Translations under genes and position numbers: made by a program
The notes under the pieces: generated by a model
The model's database searches: none
What the model was told of the DNA's origin: nothing
The model's input: only the letters and a program-made list of their open reading frames with translations
Assembly: GCA_015478945.1 (NCBI GenBank)
Contig: JABUQX010022859.1
Span: 1 to 64,000, forward strand
Origin: Trachelipus rathkii
Lineage: Eukaryota; Arthropoda; Malacostraca; Isopoda; Trachelipodidae
Direction: 5' to 3'
DNA length: 64,000 nt
Part shown: positions 51,838-64,000 of the stretch, piece after piece
Numbering within the stretch: position 1 is the stretch's first letter
How the letters are laid out: each line of letters begins with the position of its first letter

Positions 51838-52549
51838 ACATAAGAAATTTAAACAATAGTAAACCGAATACATAGTGAGCCAAATGACCATCATCTCCAC
51901 GATCTCCTCCTCTTTTCATCTGACTCCTCCCCCTTTCCCTTGAAAAATTTTAACACTAAAGTCTGTCCAATCACTGTTCCTTACAGAGGAAATGCAGCTT
52001 TCCCATGTAGAATTTTGCAGTCATGGGCAGGTCATAGCAGTGAATAAATGTACCGAATTACCTCCGAACGAAATATTGAGTCTATGCTAGAACGCTGTAA
52101 GCTACACTATGTTGAGATTCTGCTCGTATGCATGCATGCTCTGATGATTATCCCTGGTAACAACGACAAGTAATTGTAGACTATCCAGCAGGTACTGCTA
52201 ACTTCGAACGCACATATCTGCGTTTGTGCGTAAAAGGGCAACAAATAGTTCTATAATAATATGCCGCATTAGATTAGTTAGTTTATAGTATTTAGTTTAA
52301 GGAATTTTAAGCTTGTTTATGCTTAAAATGTTGTAAATTACTTTCGCTTAGGATCCTATTATTGAATAAGTATCCTCTCTTTGCACTTAGGCCTAATAAT
52401 TTATTTATGCTGTAAATTTATAAGAATCGGTGATGGAACACTTTTGCTCTACTATTACCTAACTTATTGTGCTAGTGCATGAAGCATATTTTTTAAATAC
52501 TTTAAACATTACTCATGCATTATTAGGCTTATTTTAGAATAAAATTTCC

Positions 52550-53220
52550 TTTGTACCTTTAACTTAGATGAATTACATATGTTTTTTAACATGACAACGA
52601 TTGGCCATGTGGCTTTTAACGTCTACATTAACGATCATAAAATTAAATGTTCCCTTAAGATTGATTGTAGCCTAAGGGCTTAAAAAAAAAAAAAACTTAT
52701 TTGACATTACATATGTTTGTTTATTTTTGCATTTGGCCATCGGCTTCCTTAAAAAAAAAAATAAATACTGACTCAATGTGTGGTTTTGAGTGTTAAAAAA
52801 AAAAGATTTGCTTTGAATTTCATTAATTCTGGTTTAAACTGGTTGCATATTGCAACAGACAGTGCTACTTATACTCCCTAGTTCCTCGTCTTTCTCTGGT
52901 TTTACAACAAGTGCCTTTAGCCTATAGCACAAAACATGGTTCTCAAGCTAAAATCTTTACTTGTTAAAATTTTATTTGACGTTACATTAGAACCATCGGC
53001 TCTTAAAAAAATAATATACTTTTTGACCCAGATGTGTCCAAGAACAATAACAAGAAAAAAGAAGAAATTTCTGGTAACCTTTTAACCATTAATGCTGATT
53101 TAAACGGTTGCACCACAATGCAGTTAAACTATAACTACCATTCCTTTTTGTCCTCGGTTACAACAATGTTTATTATATCACAAACAGGTTTCAGAGATAA
53201 AATCTTACTTTGAAGTTTTA
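52550..53220 (+). other. Internal region of the BEL/Pao-like element with diverged ~300-bp duplicate segments
   Basis: Two stretches (about 52,800-53,000 and 53,080-53,230) share GGTTTAAACTGGTTGCA/GATTTAAACGGTTGCAcc, CAGTGCTACTTATACTCCC-like, CTCGTC..T..GGTT and ACAACAA blocks. They may derive from a duplicated protease-like segment (NVYINDHKIKCSLKIDCSL lies at about 52,620), but the match is weak and no catalytic motif is certain. Confidence 0.4.
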
Positions 53221-53606
53221 CTTTGCTCTATTTATTTTGATTTACAATACTAGTTCCTATTGGACTGTTTCAATTATATTGAATAACTTTTAGTCCTGAA
53301 TTTCCTTAGTGATTACCGATATTTTGAATAATTTTGCTAAAGATCTGTACAAATATGGCTTTGATCTTCATGTTTAGTTAACTATAATACTTAATCGGTC
53401 TCTTGCATATGAAGTTAATATTGTGTTACTAGAATAGTCTGGCATGCATCGCTGGACTTATTTTGGAGTTTATTTTACTGCACTGTTGCTCGGATCTGAC
53501 AATTGTGTTTTTATAAATTGCTTGCAACTTTGAAGCACAGCTCCCTAATTGCTGTAAGGCATAGGACAACATTTCTCTAAGTGTCTTTTTCTTCACAAAT
53601 TCTTTT

Positions 53607-54418
53607 TGTTGGAAGTTGGATAGAAATATTATTCTTGAATTTACAATCTTCCTATTTCCTATTAATTGCTTGTTAATAAAACTAAGGGATTAAAATAGTG
53701 TACAAAATTTAAGGATATTTCTGTCACCCGTGTTTTTTTCACGATGATTTAGAAATTTTGTTTGGAAATACTTTTATTCGTAAAATTGGGGGACAGCGTC
53801 TTACAAAGATAAAACAAAAGTAGAGACTTATAAAAAAATGGTTTAACGCGGAAAAAGTTTAAAAATTCCTTGCTATGAGCGAGTTTTGTAGCGAAGCCTA
53901 TTAAAATATTTATACTGTTATACTAATGAAGAAAAACGTAACGTTAAGTAATTAATTAATGAACAATAGGTTCTGTTCAGGTAAGATCGAGGTATTATGT
54001 ATAAAGAGAATTTATCGCCAAATCGTAAGTAAGGCTCTGGAGCTTATTCTTTTATTCTACTTTAACCCTTTCTCAATCCTAACCCTATCTCCCTAAGCTG
54101 GTTTGTCGTTGGGCAATTTCTCTATGCATAGAATTATTTATCTATCTTACTTTGAGACTAGAAAATTACGCTAAACTACTTATCACGATACCTAAGCCTT
54201 ATATTACAGGGCGTCGCCTCCAAGTTAATTCTTGGAAACAATTAATAAAACTATATTATGAATATATGTGTGAAGTTTTTTACTTTAATTTGTTAGACTT
54301 TAAGCAAGAGCGCTAGATTGAATAATTGATTAATAGGCGATCCTTCTTTACAGGAGTAAGCAGTTCACTCAACTGCTCTAATTTGCACTAGAAAGTTCTG
54401 CCAAGAACATTTCCAACA
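53607..54418 (+). repeat. 3' LTR of the BEL/Pao-like element
   Basis: Starts TGTTGGAAGTTGG and ends CATTTCCAACA. It is a direct repeat of 49,791-50,569 with many one-base gaps. Confidence 0.83.
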
Positions 54419-54479
54419 CGCACAGCTAGGGCCGTAGGGTTAACAAATTGAACTTAATGCCAGAGCAGACTTATAATAT

Positions 54480-54620
54480 ATTGTTTTTGGAAAGTTCGTA
54501 TGAAATTGGAGGCTTGGCCATTAATTTGAAATTGTCTACAATTTTGCAATTTCAGTGCTAAAGACAGAGATGCTGAAGAGGGCGCCAACGTAAGCAACGA
54601 GGAGGTATATTTTTGGCTTG
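54480..54620 (+). pseudogene. LINE C-terminal fossil, indel-rich copy
   Basis: Corresponds to 43,340-43,475: TTGTCTACAATTTT, AAAGACAGAGATGCTGAAGA, GGGCG and CAACGAGGAGGTA. The reading frame is destroyed by several one-base gaps. Confidence 0.72.
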
Positions 54621-54639
54621 AGGATAGATATCCGTGAAG

Positions 54640-55925
54640 TTGTCTAATAGGCACCATGCGGCTCTAAAAAATATTCTTATTTATTAATATCGGGGTGGCT
54701 GGGACATTTAGAGGAGCTAAGTGACGGGCGTCTTAATTATTAATTGATCCGTTGGCTGGGACAGTCTAAAAAGGACCAATGCGGCTTTCTTAAGTATTAA
54801 TTCTTAATTATTATGAGTGACTGGGACATTCTAGAGGGTCAATGAAGCTCTTAATTATTATTTAATTATTAATTATTATTTGCTGTTGACTGGGACATCT
54901 AGATAGGCCCATGCGGCGTCTTAAGGCAAATCTTATTTATATTGATTTATGAGAGTTGAACTGTGACATTCAGAGGGGCCAATGCGCTTCTAATATTAAT
55001 GTTTAACCAATTGGTTGACTGGAAGACAGTCTAAAAAGCACCATGCTGCTGCTCAAGTATTATTCTAATATAACTGATAATGACTGGGACATCGAGAGGG
55101 GTCAATGCGGAATTCGTAATTCTATTATTTTTAATTATTTAATTATTATTGGTCTGACTGGGACGCAAGTCTAATAGGCCAACGTCTCTTAAAGTATTAT
55201 TCCATTATTATTTATAGGTTGAACAGGGACATTCTGCGAGTGGCCAATGCGGCTCTTAATGTTAATTTTAATTGGTTGACTGGGACATGCTAGAATAGGA
55301 CCATAGATAATCTAAGTATTATCTTATTATTATGAGTTGCACTGGCCTAGAGGGGTCAATGCGGCTAATTATTATTTTTTAATTTCTAATATAAGATATA
55401 GATATATATATAATTATATATATATATATATATATAGTATATTATGTATCTTATAATATATATATAATATATATATATATATAATATAATATATATATAT
55501 ATAAATAAATAAATAGAATATATATTATATTATTGGTTGACTGGGAAACAGTCTAAGATGGCTTATGCTGCTTTTTTAAGTATATCTAAATTTCATTATA
55601 TTATGGGTGTGACTGGACATTCTATAGAGGGCCAATAGCGGCTTCTTAATTATAATTTTATCTACATGGGACAACCTAAAAAAGGACCATGCGGCTCTTA
55701 AGTATTGTTCTTATAGTCATGGGATAACGGGACATTTAAAGGAAGAATTAATATTACTCTTAGTATTACTAATATTAGGGTTGACTGGGACAGTCAGATA
55801 GCCCATGCGGCTTCTGATATTAATTTATTTATAATATAATGATTGTTTGACATTCTAGAGGGCCCAATGCGGCTTTTTAAATTAATTTTAATTATTATTA
55901 TTGTGTCTACTTGGCGACAGTTATT
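54640..55925 (+). repeat. A/B alternating minisatellite, array 2
   Basis: About 18 units of the same two types as array 1, still alternating A and B throughout. The series runs from GTCTAATAGGCACCATGCGG (B) and CATTTAGAGGAGC (A) to CATTCTAGAGGGCCCAATGC (A). It is interrupted at 55,390-55,530 by a (TA)n tract. Individual units contain frequent small indels. Confidence 0.88.
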
Positions 55926-56074
55926 AATGAAATTCCTTCTTCAAACTTATAATTACATTTAAATACATTAAATTATTAGTAAAGATATTCTAAAATTGCG
56001 TAAATTTATGGTGAACAGGGACAACTCTAGATTGGATTCCGTCGTTAGTCTACTTACTCTTTCTCTACATATAG

Positions 56075-56240
56075 ACTATATATATATTATATAATATATA
56101 TATATAAATATATATAATATATAATAATATAATATATATATATATAATATATATAATATAATATATAATACTAGATATATATATATATATATATAAACTT
56201 ATATATATATATATTATATAATATATATTATATATATATC
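56075..56240. repeat. (TA)n tract
   Basis: TA-rich run near the right end of composite copy E4, in the same relative position as the tract at 44,748-44,930 in E1. Confidence 0.92.
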
Positions 56241-56350
56241 TGCGTGACGTCACAAATCGGAAAAAATCAAAAAAATCAAAAAAAATCAAAAAATCAATAA
56301 AATCAAAAATGATTTTTTTCTAAAAAAATCAAAAAAATCCCCAACCCTGG

Positions 56351-59300
56351 CTAACATGCACCAAAAATAGCATAGTTAAATATGGAAGAATATGACCTAT
56401 AGGTATTTTTGAAAGATTTTGTTGAGCTTTGTTTTCTCATAATTCCAAGATTAGGAAAGCTTTGTAGTATTTTTTTAATAAAAATGTAAAATATTTTTAT
56501 GAAAAATTCTCAATATATGTTAATATTGCTGGTCTTAATTGCTAAACATTCTATTACTTATCTAATATTATTAATTGCAATAGAAGAAAATTCATGATGC
56601 CTTATTCTCTTGGATTATGTTTTATATCTTTGTTTATCTTTTTATTTTTTTTTTATATACCAGTAATTTGAAATTATTTTTGAATAGTAATGATTTTTTT
56701 AGTGAAAATTTACTAATTGCAAATTTTCTATTACAATCTTTGGATATTTTAAATTTCTTGTGCCACCATCATTATTCCCATAACTTATCATTATAATTGT
56801 TATTCTGGAGATCTTAATTTTAACTTTAATAAAATTGTTTTGGGAAAATTATTTCTGGTGTGATATTTTTTCATTGTAACAATAGTTAAACTACTAAACT
56901 GTCTAATCAATTATCTTACGTTTAAATTATTTTCTGTGGAGGTAATAAAATAATTCTTATTTAAGAATACCTATTATTGCAATTCGTATCTTTATATTGA
57001 AGTCAGGGATTGCAAAGTGATATCCTAGTAAGTTTCGTAATTCCTTCTATGGTAAGTTGTATGTGTGTGTGTGATTCTCTCTCTGTGTAAGTGAGTCTCT
57101 TTCTCTTTCATTATAATTACATTATCAACACAACCCTTTTTTTTATATGATAGAAGGTTGAGCGAAGTGTAATTTGTTTCATTGGAGTTGCAAACTCTTC
57201 TTTATTTCTTGCAAAAAAAAAGTATCAATTCAAATCAAACTCATTTTAGAATATTGCTTTAAATGTATGTACTTTAAAATACTTTCCTTACAGTTTCCGG
57301 CTACAACTAGCTTCTATTCTCAAACAAGACAAACAAATTTTACCATCAAGGTCAATTCCGACAAATGCAAAATTTACTCTAATACTGTTAAGTTATCTAA
57401 ATATACAAATGAAAATTATTAGTTTTTTTTATTTCTTTTGGTCGGTTGCTTACTTCCAGTAACTTTTATATTTTACCTTTATAAAATTACATAACTCAAC
57501 TTCTCATGATACGGATGCAGTGATAAGATACAAGTATCATCAAATATACGCTATCCGACTATTCTTCCGTAGTCCTATAATTTAAGAACTATTTTAATCA
57601 ATACACAGAAACCAACCGAACCCTTCTCCCCGCCAGTCAGCGGCTATCCTGGTTTAGAAACCAACTCTAGTTTAGGATTTCTTGACGAAAGGGGGTTGAT
57701 GGAGAAAGTTTCAGAAACTATCATATCTTAAACTTAGTGAAGAATTTAGCAACTAATATAAACTTCAGATGCTTATACTAACTTTGGTATTCCAAATTCA
57801 TTTAAAATTTTAGGCAAGTAAATACTTTAGAAGAGAACATCGCTTTTAAACGACCCCAAAACTTTAACTTGAATGTAAAACCATTTGCTAATTGTTGTTA
57901 ATGAAACAAAATAATAATGTAAAATTTATTATATTAAAAAATATATAACATACAAAAATAACTTTCGAAAAGTAAAAAATATTCGACGAAATAATAAATT
58001 AATAATAATAATAATAATGATGACTAGAAAATAAATCGTATAAAATACATTAAATAATAAATATTTCATTTTAAATTAACTTTTGGTCTTGGCATTGGTA
58101 CCAACCTTCACTACCACCACAATTAACTTCCCTATTATAAAGAATCGACAACTTTTAATAAGGGTATCGCCAGCCACAGCTTTACCTTTATATAATTACT
58201 TTACTACTCTCTCCTTCTCCCCTAAAATCCTAAATTGGAAATAGGAGAGGACAAACCTACAACCACCAATAAAACTACCAAATTTACCAAAAAATAAAGC
58301 CATACTGTCTTACAGAAAAAAAAAAACAGTCACTTTAATGTAGTTTCGTCATTAATTAATGTAAATTTGCTACTTTAATAAATAAATAAAAATCCAATAA
58401 TAATAATAATAAAACAACCAATTTATTACAATAAAAAGGCTGGTTTGTTAGCCAAGTCAGCGTATGAAGACATGTCTGGTTAGTTAACAATTCTGTTTTT
58501 TCATCTAGCAAAAGTAGTTTCTTTCATCATCCGAATTTAAAAAGACCAAAATCTTTAAACACTAACCCAATTATAAATATATATTTTTATCACCATCTTT
58601 CCATGGTTACAACATTTTTATTATTATTCTCTCTCCAAGGTTACAACAAGCCTTCAAATACAATGTGTATAATTCAACCAATTTTAAATCTTTGGTTTTT
58701 AAAAATATTTTTCAACATTTGAACACTTTGTAGAATAGTGAAATAAAATGCCTTTTAACCAGAGTTAAGTATCCGAACCGGAGGTACAAATCTTTTTGGA
58801 GGGGGGAGGGGAGGGAAAGAGCAAGAAGATTTCTTGAGTGAAGTCCGAGCCCCCATAATTTTAAAATTAAGTCAGAGTGAGATTTGAAAAAAAAAAAAAT
58901 ACTGGCTGAGCAGTCCCGCTTTCAACCACTCCTATAATCAACCATTAAGTAGACACTGCACCATTCTATCATCTAATAGAACATAACCATTTTTTTTTCT
59001 TACAACTATAATAAACTTATCAAAACCTTTATTTCAATTCTAACCTTATAAAGATAACAGTAATATTAATAATAATAATAATTACATCAGGTACCTTATT
59101 ATTGCACTTAAAGCTGAATATGGTCAATATAAAAAAAAATTTTTTTACTTAAAAAAGAATCTCAAAAGAATTACGATGTCATCTAACCAATTAAAACAAA
59201 GAATAAAAATTCAATTTAACTACGGATTAGTATATTTTATTATAAAAGTAAACGCTTTTCATAACTTGCATGTCAATAGAAACAGATTAAAACCTACGAA

Positions 59301-59500
59301 AACCTAAATACTATATACTAACGACGAAATAACCTCAAAACCTCACTTAAAAACGAGGGAATGATTTAAACTGGACTAAAAAATATCATCTGGTTTATAT
59401 ATTCCCATTATGTCATTCAAAACGATAATAATTTGCCTTTTCTGATATAATTTTCAACCGATAGTGATGAAATATACCATAATATACAAAGTTTGAGATA
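56351..59500. other. AT-rich intergenic region, no gene recognised
   Basis: Ordinary AT-rich sequence. A short frame at 57,174-57,422 resembles nothing known. No LINE or LTR motif and no long tandem repeat was seen. Confidence 0.5.
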
Positions 59501-62469
59501 AACACCACTGGCAAAAATTCATATATAATAATTCTCCACTCTTGCGTAGCATTTAATTAATAAGTAGGAATTTGATGTAGGTCTCGCGTATCCTTATCAA
59601 GTTCCCTGCAACCAGGTATACCATCTTAAATGCTTTCAGAAGAGGGTTCGATAACAGTGCCTGCAAAGTAGATGACCAAGTGGCTAGAGTATTAAACAAA
59701 ATGTCTCTTGTACTGTTACCGTAATAATGAAAAATTTTCTCGGTCGAAAGGAAGTTTCTGCACTATTTCTCTATAACTTCCACTGGGAACATTATCAACA
59801 ATATGTGTCAAGTGTAATGGGAAAGATCACAACATTCCACTTGCTCGAAGAGTTGAATTAACCTCAAACCGAAGGAGAATCAATCTAGGACCCCTCTCTT
59901 ACGAGGAATGAGTGACAGCCAACGATTACTTTGTAAAGGGGCTAATTTCAACCAACTCAACAAAGATATCTGTATCAAATGACAGAATCTAACTTCAATT
60001 AGTAATTACTTGGTAACGTTGCCATTACCAATATCTTGAAGGTTCTCACTTCTAGGTACCTCATCATCTCACACATAATAACATTCTTTTCTCTTCAACG
60101 CTTTTATCAACCCGCCAGATCTGTCTGCTGGTTCATTTCTTTGTATATTCTCAATAAGTCTGCCACCATTAACTCCTTTTTATTTTTCCTACATCCTTCT
60201 TGAAGGTAAATCCAAAAAGGGAGTACGTCTTTATATATCGGCCTTCGGTTGTGTTTCTTCTTTATTCTAAGGCTATTGAGTGTGCGGCCTCTGCTCATTT
60301 TCCACAAGGGTCCAATAAAGAAAATATGGTCTGAAACGCAAAAAAGGATGGAGAATTTAGACTATGTACAATAAATCTAAACAACACAATCATATTGTTC
60401 AAATATTTTTAAGAAGAGTTGAGTTGAGGTTTTAACGTTCGGAAGCATTTGTTCAAAATAATTTCAAAGATCAGAAGTACGTACAAATGATTTTTGCGAT
60501 GCTCAAATCCTCTTGCATGTGGTGAGCAACGAGATTTCAAAAAATTAATAATGTAAACTTCTCTAAAAATTCAAAGTTCCATAAAAAAATAATTAAATAA
60601 GTCGTTTTTCAACGTACAGTCATTAACGAATAAGTTGCTAAAGTACCAAATATTGCAGTAACCGGAGATGAAGGGTTCTACGAGTACTACGAGGATTGCG
60701 AGAAGTGTTTTAATAATCAATTTTACGCTATCATGAGGCGAATTCAGATGTTAACAGGCAAGCGATGACAGTCAATACAGCCAGCCAGCACTAACATGCA
60801 TTTCAAGTATAATTCCACCTAGCAGAAGGAGAGAGATAGGGTAGACGTACAGAGTACCGAGGATCGAGTGAATAGAAGAGAGACCGATGAGAGCATAGAT
60901 AGACAATGCCACGCTGATTGTCTCTCGTGTTGCTATGATCGAGGACAGAAAGACACGAACAAGATGATAATTACACATACGAGTTAGCATTTCGATTCCA
61001 ACATAAGATCTCTTCCTGACTTGAGCTAGATCTACGAAGCTGTTTGAGTAGAAATAATCTAGACGCAGAAATGCAGTAGACGATTAAGTGAGAGTACCAA
61101 TGACAATGTTGGCTTATGGTGAATAGTGTCGTTCTTGAGGGAGAGAGACGCCAATGCAGAGTGTAGCTATCATTTGCTGTCCAGCAGCACCGTGTACGGT
61201 CGGAGATGTACATCTAATCGAACAAGGAAACATATGGGTATGAGCAAAGACAAGGAAGGTGATTGAGGTGTAGACGCACTAAGTTAACGCAGATGGAGAA
61301 GCATGAACTGATGACGACGAGACAAGAGATGGAAGCTAAGTTAGGAAGATGAATGGAAGGAGATGCGGCATGAGAAAGCAGAATGAATAGGAAGGTAGTG
61401 TGGAGAAACGATAAGAGCGATAGAAGATGATGATGTGTCAGGTTGGATGGGTGAATGAGAGAGTGCATGGCACGATAAGATATGTATCGTAATTATTGGT
61501 CAAAGATTACTTCTGGAGATGAGCTGATAGAGCAAGAGAAAGATGAATGACTTAGCAGTGAACGGGAGTCAGTATCTAGCAATGATGCGCTTCAAAATGT
61601 TAGGTTGTTGACTAGTTGACGAAAGAGCACAGAGAGAGAGCGTTGGAGAGATATGAGGGAGAGAGAGATGGGTGACGCTATAGGAGAGGAGTAGTGGAGG
61701 AGGAGCGAGATGGCAGTTAGTTTAAAGGCGAAAGAGGAAAATGGTAAGAACATTGGCTAATTAATGATTGTTTTCCAAGTAAAATCTAATCAACTTTCTT
61801 CAGCTGGGGAAGTAGAATGGTTGGCCGTCATTTTCGATGGGTATAGTCCATCAGATAGAGACTGGGTTGGTTCGAATGGGTACAAGATGGAGAGGAAAAG
61901 TAACAGGGAAGTGGGGAGGATAATGACAAGTCAGAAGCTGGTTATTAGCGCCTGTATTATCCTTGAGGAGGAGAGGAAATGGCAGTATGTATCGAATAGA
62001 ATAAGATGGAGTCTACAGGGGAGAGGGAAAGAAAGTAAGTCGCGGCGGACGAGGTAAGACCTTCTGACAATAACAGGGGTGAGTGTAAGGGAGAGGGCGG
62101 CTAGAGGCTTCCTTCTCTTTTTGGCAGTGGATAGGGCTACGTTGTGACGAGGCGGTTATTGTTTCTTGGTAATATGCCACGGTCCGATCTTTAAGGTATA
62201 GGTCCGAGGTAAAGAAAGCCGGGTGAGCTTACGGAACTCGACTTTTTGCTGGCGACTGAGGGAGCGCCAGGCGTATGAGGAAAGAGACTGGATTAGGCAC
62301 TGGAGAGCAGTGGTCCAAGCGTAGAACTCTCATTACTTGCCGGGATAACAGTGGAGACCAATACCTTGATGCGGTTTATTTACCGCAGGCTGCAATGAAA
62401 TTTCAATAACGTCATCAGCTTTTTTGCAATCCACCAACTTTGAAGTGAGATCATTTTCATCATCATTCT

Positions 62470-62470
<1 letters not shown>
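59501..62470. other. Mixed-composition stretch without recognised genes
   Basis: GC is higher than in the flanks, with purine-rich parts (61,600-61,740). Frames up to about 97 codons on both strands have no recognisable motif. It resembles 17,100-24,690 in character and may likewise be noisy repeat sequence. Confidence 0.4.
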
Positions 62471-62504
<34 letters not shown>

Positions 62505-63093
62505 TAATAAAATAATAATATATATATAATATAATATAATAAAATAATAATAATAAATTAGAGGTTTATTTATAAAACAATTGACGAATGAAGAAAAATG
62601 GTAATTTTTCAACAGTGATTTATGACCTATCTTTTATTATTATTTAATAGCTCTATACTGTAAAGAAGTGTGCATAACCCTCAAACTTTTGAGAATATTT
62701 AAATATATACGTTTTGAATGGGGCAAGTCATGAGCTCAGCATACCAACTAGAGTGAACACTAGCATTTATATTTTAAATCATGTTTGTATTTTTAATGTT
62801 GGTAATATTGGCTATTTTGGTAGATCGAGTTTGCATCTATTTGTGAAGTGCATAAATTGGAAATGGACATTATAGAAATGGACACAAGAAGCCCAATACT
62901 TAAAAATATATATGAAAGTATATATATAAGTAATATATATATATATATTCTTCACTAAGAATATATATATATAATTATAGTATATTATATATATATATAT
63001 ATACTATATTAATATATAGTATATATATATATATCTACTATTATATTATATACTATCTCTATATTCTCTATATATATATATATATATACTATC

Positions 63094-63126
<33 letters not shown>

Positions 63127-63150
63127 TACTATATATATATATTTCTTTCT
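62471..63150. repeat. Microsatellites around AT-rich sequence
   Basis: (TAA)n at 62,470-62,560 and an imperfect (TA)n block at 62,905-63,145, the latter abutting the 3' end of LINE copy D. Confidence 0.9.
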
Positions 63151-63154
63151 TTTT

Positions 63155-64000
63155 CTTTTACTCTTTGCCCCAAGATTGGGGTAAGGTGTCTGTCTAACCG
63201 GCCTGCGGAAAAGAAAGCAGTGAGAACATGAAACGTTCGAAAAAGAAGCCCAGTCCCTCTACCTCCGCCCCTCCTGTACCATTAATTAGTGAGAGCTCGT
63301 CAAAGACAGAAAATCCACCCTAGAGATCATGGACGGACGGACCTCACTATGGTAAATTGTCTCAAGTGTAGGGTTCATCCCTGGCCCAGGTGGGCCACAC
63401 CCATGCGCCCATACAAAACCCCGCCAATCTCTCCTATTCTGCACCTTTATTCTCGCCTCTGCCCAACTCACATTTCTCTCCTCTTCAGACATTCGTTCAC
63501 CGACTCAATCCATTTTCTCTTCGGTCTCGCGACCAGTCCGGTCGTTCGCACACCTCACACAACTATACATCGCTCTAACCAACGATAATCATTCATCCTT
63601 TCCAACCATGAAAACCATCTCAAATACTTTCATTTATTCTTATTTACCCTTTCTTTCAACCACAATCCATCTCTTAACTACGTTCATCTCCTCTCTTCTA
63701 TCAATTCTTCTCAACACTAGCAACCACCTAAGATTGTTCCATCTTCTGAACACATTGAACTTTAGATCTATACTTCCTATTCCAGACCATCGCTTTCCTA
63801 CATACAATAACAACAGGCTCACACATACCTCAATGAAGACGCTAGCACATCAAGAACTTAGTCTCCATCTTTGCATTCACCAACGATTTAATTGCACAGC
63901 CACCTTCCCTCGCCATTCACCAACCTTTCCTCTACACTACCTGCAGATCGTCCGTTTCCCAATTCTCGATCCCAACATATACCCTAAATATTTTAAACTC
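63155..64000 (-). pseudogene. RTE-like LINE copy D
   Basis: The minus strand shows RPKRKWIESVNECLKR (near 63,510), RDWRGFVWAHGCGPPGPG (63,380-63,440), and upstream LKFNVFRRWNNLRWLLVLRR (63,710-63,770), matching copy B's KVQCVQMDNLRGVLGVRR, GRPKKKWIESVKECL and its 3' flank (GTAGGGTTCATCCCTGGCCC and CCACCCTAGAG are reverse complements of the copy B 3' end). It continues past the right edge of the window. Confidence 0.82.

Larger units (their letters stand above)
49791..54423 (+). mobile_element. BEL/Pao-like LTR retrotransposon lacking a recognisable pol
   Basis: Two directly repeated LTRs (49,791-50,569 and 53,607-54,418) flank about 3 kb with a gag remnant. The LTRs end with inverted TGTTGGAA (clear at the second LTR) and TTCCAACA. 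CCCAC precedes the first LTR and CGCAC follows the second, giving a 5-base duplication with one mismatch. The interrupted host repeat reads continuously in the related copy near 42,260-42,275 (GAACCCAGAGCTAGGGCC), which confirms the insertion. RT, integrase and protease were not found in the internal 51,900-53,600. Confidence 0.78.
49474..56350 (+). mobile_element. Composite repeat copy E4, split by an LTR element
   Basis: Same architecture and orientation as 41,980-45,022: GGAGGCACG..AAAAAATCAAATG left end, CAACAAACT...TGTAACC block, [insertion 49,791-54,418], GCTAGGGCCGTAGGGTT, LINE fossil (54,480-54,620), A/B minisatellite (54,640-55,925), closing unit and (TA)n, TGCGTGACGTCACAAATC and an AAAAATC-rich right end finishing AATCCCCAACCCTGG at 56,350. 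Without the insertion it would be about 2.25 kb. It has many one-base indels relative to E1. Confidence 0.68.

Overview
This is a eukaryotic, AT-rich, repeat-dense window. It carries one recognisable host gene and a large load of transposon remnants and simple repeats. Long (TA)n, (TTA)n, (GA)n and (GAA)n tracts, decayed RTE/CR1/Jockey-like LINEs, a CsRn1-like Ty3/gypsy element, a BEL/Pao-like LTR element and short CCTAA-type motifs point to an arthropod. A decapod crustacean is my best guess, but this is an inference from repeat style and not proof. I see no prokaryotic features, CRISPR array, rRNA gene or convincing tRNA gene.

Host gene: nine exons on the minus strand (38,460 down to 25,861) encode the N-terminal 459 residues of a DHTKD1-type 2-oxoadipate dehydrogenase E1. 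This is a mitochondrial thiamine-diphosphate enzyme of lysine and tryptophan breakdown. All eight introns have GT..AG borders and the reading phases fit (1,2,0,1,1,0,0,0). The C-terminal half, roughly 450 residues, is not recognisable to the left. It either lies beyond the window or is lost in poorly assembled sequence. The introns hold a ~182-bp satellite array, a ~0.9-kb inverted repeat beside exon 4, a 1.4-kb GA tract and LINE fragments.

Layout: 1-1,440, minus-strand LINE fossil. 1,858-8,779, decayed Ty3/gypsy element with both LTRs; a 1.3-kb foldback element sits in its integrase and a 663-bp TIR element in its 3' LTR. 8,780-13,350, AT microsatellites plus an RTE-like LINE copy split by a GTCGAC-rich inverted-repeat insertion. 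13,350-17,100, AT-rich with no gene seen. 17,100-24,900, a block of much higher GC with no recognisable gene or long ORF. 24,690-25,760, a dispersed repeat and trinucleotide arrays. 25,861-38,460, the gene. 38,470-41,900, AT-rich sequence with LINE traces. 41,980-45,022 and 49,474-56,350, two same-orientation copies of a composite repeat: GATTTTTT-rich ends, a CRE-type TGACGTCA palindrome, a LINE fossil and a two-phase A/B minisatellite. The second copy is split by a 4.6-kb BEL/Pao-like element. 56,350-63,150, no recognised gene. 63,165-64,000, another minus-strand RTE-like LINE copy.

The most interesting material is the strictly alternating A/B minisatellite inside the composite repeat, the foldback family found twice, the intronic satellite and the intronic inverted repeat. 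Several stretches (about 8.8-25, 47.5-56.3 and 59.5-62.5 kb) carry many one-base indels relative to their own paralogues. That suggests unpolished long-read sequence, so fine detail there should be read cautiously. All comparisons were made by eye.
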